Shown: positions 59,931 to 64,000 of the stretch, one piece after another | Layout: each line of letters starts with the position of its first letter | Numbering within the stretch: the stretch's first letter is position 1 | The notes under the pieces: model-generated | What the model was told of the DNA's origin: nothing | Database searches by the model: none | The model's input: the letters and a program-made list of their open reading frames with translations, nothing else | Assembly (NCBI RefSeq): GCF_032854445.1 | Contig: NC_088300.1 | Coordinates: 44,449,682 to 44,513,681, forward strand | Source: Liolophura sinensis | Lineage: Eukaryota > Mollusca > Polyplacophora > Chitonida > Chitonidae | Direction of reading: 5' to 3' | Length of the DNA: 64,000 nucleotides | Position numbers and translations under genes: made by a program

Positions 59931-62324
59931 GCAAGTGTAGGCTCAAACAGTGGGCGGAAGCGTTGAAAAGTAATGGAATATAGTATGGACCAAATATCTG
60001 TATATTGGTATGCACTAACCGCAGTGCCAGGGATAAACCACGGGCCTTTGGGAAGTTTCTGACGTACATATATGCACACCTTATCAGTGAAAGGCAAGTT
60101 GTCTTTAAAGAAAGTACAACTGCTCCAACGACAACAGGAACGTCATCGATCTCGGCTAGACATTGGGAGGGGTTGGGGGAGGGGGGGGGGGGGTGCGAGA
60201 CGAGCGTGGCTACAAAATCCCTGCCCTTTGCCAGTTTCACACATCATTCACAGCATTTGGGGATTTTTTTTTCATTCTGCATGAGTGAAAGTTTAACATA
60301 CTTTTGTACACAGTTCAATATCGTCGAATTCCTAACGGTCATACTGTGCCATACTAGGAGTATGACCTGGAAAATTATCACCTTAGCCTGTTTGAAAGTA
60401 TATCAGCCAATACCGGTATTAACAAAATCCAGAAACCAATACAGTTGTACCAAGACCAAATGGAACAGCAGCAGATTTAATTCCTATTTAATATATACTG
60501 TAAATTTTTTTTGCATCAAGTGACCTAGAAGTTAAATCTGGTGTTAAGCCTTAAGACTGGTTTTAACTACTGCGCCCTGAGTTATAGCCGAAAAGTAAGC
60601 ATCAAGCTATGTTTCACGTAGAACAGCATGGCCCTTAGCTAAAACCATGAGAGAGTTGTGTGCTTAGCCATACCCGAGTGAACAATGTTTGCATAACACT
60701 AGCCTTCATAATCGTGGCGTGTCATGTTGGGTCATCCGTTTGTAAAGATAAATGGGTTTGTACATAGCAGCGTTCTAATTACTTTAAGTACAAGGTTCCC
60801 GAAGCCTCGGCCTCAGACCCACAGCTGATTCCCATTCCTTCCAACCGGTCTTTCCTTACAGAGATAGGCAGAGAGTACCATGGCATTTTTTATGCGGTCA
60901 CCTTAGCAGTTAGCAGCAGGGGAATTCCCCATAGCGTTATCAAAAGAAGCTCTGACGATCATTGCATAAGTTGATTGCACTGGCCTGATTGGATAGTCCG
61001 AGCACCAGGAACGTGGTGATCCGGGAAATGACGTTCGTCGTTTTATCTGTTAAATTGTTCCGTTGTCAGCCCATATGTTTGCCTCCAGCCGCGAACTGGC
61101 CTCTACTTTGTTCCAAATTGTCTCAGATGCCAACCCATCATTAATAAACATCACTCTGAACTGGTTTATGAGAGCGGCTTTTTATTCTTCAACCGGCATG
61201 GGGGCGCTGTGCGAGTTTTACAGCGGTATCCATTTGTAAATTAGTTCCACTCACAATCGTTGTGTTTGCTTAGCTATTCCTGGTCTTGTCAACGCATTGG
61301 TGTTAATAACAAGTCCTGTTCTTCTTCATTTTTACTGTGAAACACGTCAATATCTGATTAAAGGCGGCACTTGTTGATAGCGGTCAACAGCCTTCCGTGC
61401 ACACGGTTCTCTTTCATAGAAGCCGCAAAGCGTAGCACTGACGCTATCGACCTATCAGCGTAAAACCCCATGCAGTCACCAGAGATATGAACATTCCACC
61501 GTCGCATGTTTGTTGAGCCTATGAGGCTAAAAAGTAATTATACACTCGATGCGACACAGAATCGAAGTTGATTGGTTGATGTTGAAAATATGGAAGACCT
61601 CAAAGGATGAACGACCGGCTTTGGTCACAATTGAGTACACAGTAACTTAATCCATTCGTACAACAACCAGGAGTCGATTCTGTCAGTCTAAAAGTGCGGA
61701 TTAGCCACCCTTGAAACGCTACGTCAACTGTACATACAAACAGTGATGCAACTGGCTTAGACATTCAAATTGGGTCATAGATATTGGGCGTTTAATTTAA
61801 GTATATAGCTCAGCATGATAGTTTTTCATCCAAGATGAGATTCCGGAAAGCCGCCCAGTGCATATTGATAGCGTTTAGAATGCCGGATAATTGTTTTCCT
61901 CTTCTGTGTTTTCCTGTACTCGAGCGAAGCGTTATGTTACACCGAGCTACCACCAAGTAAACAGTCACGGCTCAACCGAACAAACTCTTCCCCTCACAGC
62001 TGGCCTTGTTATTCCCACCACCTGGTAACATGCTCATGAAAAAGCCGTGCAACGGATTTCCCGACGTTTCCCGATAGTTTGCTGCCCAGACCTTCCTCGG
62101 TTACCATGGATAATGAAAAAAGAAACTTCGAATTGCAACGTCTTTTTGTACAAGTATCTCTCTTGCAAGTGATTTAGCATCGTAGTAATGTTTGTTTTCA
62201 CAGCACAGTGAGTTATGACGCGAAGCTCCAGATGGGCCTATTCGAATTTTACTGAGATGGCATAAGATCTACAACTAGACAAATATTATCATTCAAGCGA
62301 CTAAATTCACACGTTCAAATTATT
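59931..62324. other. 2.4 kb noncoding stretch with a G-quadruplex-type run
   Basis: Overlapping frames near 59830-60523 (up to 172 codons on +) cross a G-rich run and carry no recognised domain; minus-strand frames of 136 and 69 codons overlap them. From 60530 to 62324 nothing is recognised. Confidence 0.45.
60165..60193 (+). other. G-quadruplex-type motif
   Basis: Four G runs of 3, 4, 5 and 13, separated by A, TT and A. This satisfies the usual four-run, short-loop pattern. No gene is nearby to regulate. Confidence 0.75.
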
Positions 62325-62692
62325 AGTGACTAGAGACCGCCTCTGTGGCCTGTTGGTTAGAGTATTCGCCTCCTAAGTCTGGACTACCAGGATCAAACCT
62401 GGGTACAGTCATTCCAAAGACTTCAAAAATGGTACTTATTGCGGCTTTGGCGCTCAGCACTTCGACGTCAGACCAAGGCAACAGGAATTGGTCGGGTGTC
62501 AGTATGATATTAGTGGGTGGGGTATCATGTCTTCGGCATGATACTTCAGTGATGGCGGCATTTTGAAGTTGTCCTGCCACAAGGACCCACCATATATGTA
62601 CGAGCACGTAAGGACTCCTCGTCGCCATATGACTGAAATAATTTGACAACGTTACACCCCACGCATACATACGTACATATCAGTAACTAGAG
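62325..62692 (+). repeat. SINE family B, full-length, tRNA-headed
   Basis: Element 62336-62681. The head has a Pol III A-box TGGCCTGTTGG (62345-62355) and a B-box-like GGATCAAACC (62389-62398), 34 bp apart as in a tRNA. The body carries GGTCGGGTGTCAGTATG, GGGGTATCATGTCTTCGGC and TGATACTTCAGTGATGG. The shared tail and CATACATACGTACAT follow. It is bracketed by AGTGACTAGAG (62325-62335) and AGTAACTAGAG (62682-62692), one mismatch. The 115-codon minus-strand and 73-codon plus-strand frames here are the SINE. Confidence 0.9.
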
Positions 62693-62711
62693 TTAGAGCC
62701 TTGCTTTGCTG

Positions 62712-62757
62712 TATCGCCATGATATGGCTCAAATATTGCCAATGTGACGTTGAATCA
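62712..62757 (+). repeat. Relic of the shared SINE tail
   Basis: TATCGCCATGATATGGCTC, then AAATATTGCCAATGTGACG and TTGAATCA, similar to the reverse complement of 13463-13505. It lies just after SINE B but outside its duplication, so it is a separate, older relic. Confidence 0.5.
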
Positions 62758-63117
62758 TAGGTCAATCATTTATTCACTTTGCTTCACCTAATAGGTTATT
62801 AGTTACTTTTGTCGAAGTATTTTAAGAATTATTTACTACTTTACCATTTCCTTCAAGAGAAAGACAGAAAAGAAGGGTATTTTTGGTAAGTCCACGGATA
62901 TTAACCAGTGACCAATTAGTTTTACCAATTCTTGTAACGTTAGTTGCAGGACATATATTTCTAAACTTTAACAGAGACTGCTCTAGTCATCATGGTAAAC
63001 CAGGTATACGTGTAGACAAACCTTATAGGATGATATAGGATGATCTTATATAGAATTTGTTTCTCGTGAAACTGATGTGAAAGTACATAGGAAAAACTGA
63101 AGTAAGTGGCCTACTCC
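62758..63117. other. Noncoding stretch, nothing recognised
   Basis: AT-rich. Contains tandem GATATAGGATGATCTTATAT-like duplications near 63030. No element recognised. Confidence 0.45.
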
Positions 63118-63336
63118 TTAGATTTATTTATTTATTTATTTATTTATTTGATGTTTTACGCAGTACCTCAAGAATATTTCACTTATACAACGGTGGCTAG
63201 CATTATGGTGGGAGGAAAGCGGGCACAGCCCGGGGGGAAACACACGACCATCCGCAGGTTGCTGACAGACCTTCCCGCTTACGACAGGAGAGGAAGCCAG
63301 CATAAGCTGCACTTGAACTCACAACGACCGCATTGG
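63118..63336 (-). repeat. SINE family A, interrupted by SINE C
   Basis: Left edge is (ATTT)n (the tail reversed), then GATGTTTTACGCAGTACC, GGTGGGAGGAAAGCGGG, CAGGTTGCTGACAGACC and GAGAGGAAGCCAGCATAAG. It stops at CGACCGCATTGG, where SINE C is inserted. The remaining head is displaced to the right and lies outside the window. The 84-codon frame 63106-63360 is repeat-derived. Confidence 0.88.
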
Positions 63337-63699
63337 CGTTCGTGCGTGCTTGTGGTTTAACGTCGTACTCAACAATTTTTCAGTCATATGACGACGAAGG
63401 AATCATTAGGGTGCATGTACGTGTAATGTGCATCCTTGTTGCAGGACGGATTTCCACCGCTCTTTTATTTAGTGCTGCTTCACTGAGACGACTTACCGAA
63501 GGCAAGTAAGCCGCCCCGCCCGAGCCATTATACTGATACGAATCAACCAGTCGTTACACTATCCCCTTCATGCTGGACGCCAAGCGAGGAAGTTACAACT
63601 TCTTCTTTTAAAGTCTTAGGTGTGACTCGATCATGGATTGATCCTGGATCTACCGGTCCCGAAGCGGACGCTCTACCAACTGTGCTATTAGGGCCGGTG
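63337..63699 (-). repeat. SINE family C, full-length, nested in SINE A
   Basis: The left side is the tail domain (GGTTTAACGTCGTACTC, CAGTCATATGACGACG). The right side is a tRNA-like head on the minus strand: A-box TAGCACAGTTGGTAGAG (complement of 63671-63687) and B-box-like GGATCAATCC (complement of 63635-63644). It is bracketed by perfect copies of CGACCGCATTGG at 63325-63336 and 63700-63711, the first of which is SINE A sequence. The length of 363 bp gives the size of the family. Confidence 0.9.
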
Positions 63700-63711
63700 C
63701 GACCGCATTGG

Positions 63712-64000
63712 GTGAGTGAATGAGTGCTTGGGGTTTAACGTCGTACTCAACAATTTTTCAGTCATATGACGACGAAGGAATCATTAGGGTGCATGCACGT
63801 GTAATGTGCCTCCTTGTTGCAGGACGGATTTCCACCGCTCTTTTATTTAGTGCTGCATCACTGAGACGACTTACCGAAGGCAAGTAAGCCGCCCCGCCCG
63901 AGCCATTATACTGATACGGGTGAACCAGTCGTTGCACTATCCCCTTCATGCTGAACGCCAAGCGAGGGAATTACAACTTCTTCTTTTAAAGTCTTAGGTG
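63712..64000 (-). repeat. Second SINE family C copy, cut by the window edge
   Basis: Starts with a GTGAGTGAATGAGTG tail (reversed) directly after the second CGACCGCATTGG. It is nearly identical to the first copy over about 270 bp, with roughly nine differences, and runs off the window before the head. It is either an independent insertion at the same target or a tandem duplication. Confidence 0.9.

Noticed and set aside
60005-60523. 172-codon plus-strand frame across a G-rich run
   Set aside because: Overlaps 136- and 69-codon minus-strand frames and low-complexity Gly codons from the G run; no domain seen.
62323-62670. 115-codon minus-strand frame
   Set aside because: It lies entirely on the full-length SINE B, which has Pol III boxes and target duplications.

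Overview
This is eukaryotic, repeat-rich, AT-leaning DNA, most likely from a mollusc and plausibly a bivalve. The taxonomic call rests on the dispersed tRNA-headed SINEs, whose sequence style I associate with molluscan genomes, and on an invertebrate-type BEL/Pao retrotransposon. No intact host protein-coding gene, functional tRNA, rRNA or CRISPR array can be supported. Short ORFs across the window look like chance or repeat-derived frames.

Layout. Bases 1-3138 are mostly featureless, with one SINE fragment and one short SINE. Bases 3139-10397 hold one nearly full-length but dead BEL/Pao LTR retrotransposon on the + strand: two LTRs starting TGT, a gag relic with zinc knuckle, an aspartic protease relic, a reverse transcriptase with YIDD, a broken RNase H, and an integrase relic that has lost the part of its core carrying the first two catalytic acids. 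A 5-base direct repeat, CTGGG, brackets it. From 11 to 40 kb the window is intergenic or intronic DNA seeded with about fifteen copies of one SINE family (called A here), many with visible target-site duplications of 9-13 bp, plus one B copy, a candidate fourth SINE, (TA)n tracts and small tandem arrays. From 40 to 49 kb lie a 65-bp-arm hairpin element, two long (TA)n tracts, a 66-bp in-frame repeat and a 49-bp minisatellite with a four-unit higher-order period. From 49 to 62 kb the DNA is sparse, with second copies of two unnamed dispersed repeats, a CpG-rich stretch that ends in a good splice donor (candidate promoter and first exon), and a G-quadruplex-type run. The last 1.7 kb holds a full-length SINE B and a nested SINE A / SINE C / SINE C stack cut by the window edge.

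How the parts relate. The three SINE families A, B and C have different heads and bodies but share a recognisable 3' tail of about 45 bp, which suggests mobilisation by one LINE lineage or descent from one tail module. Nested copies with clean duplications (A in A at 21.5 kb, C in A at 63.3 kb) give a relative order of insertion. No novel enzymatic or defence system was found. The observations most worth following are the shared SINE tail, the nested insertions, the higher-order minisatellite, the two unnamed dispersed repeats and the candidate promoter at 55.7-55.9 kb.
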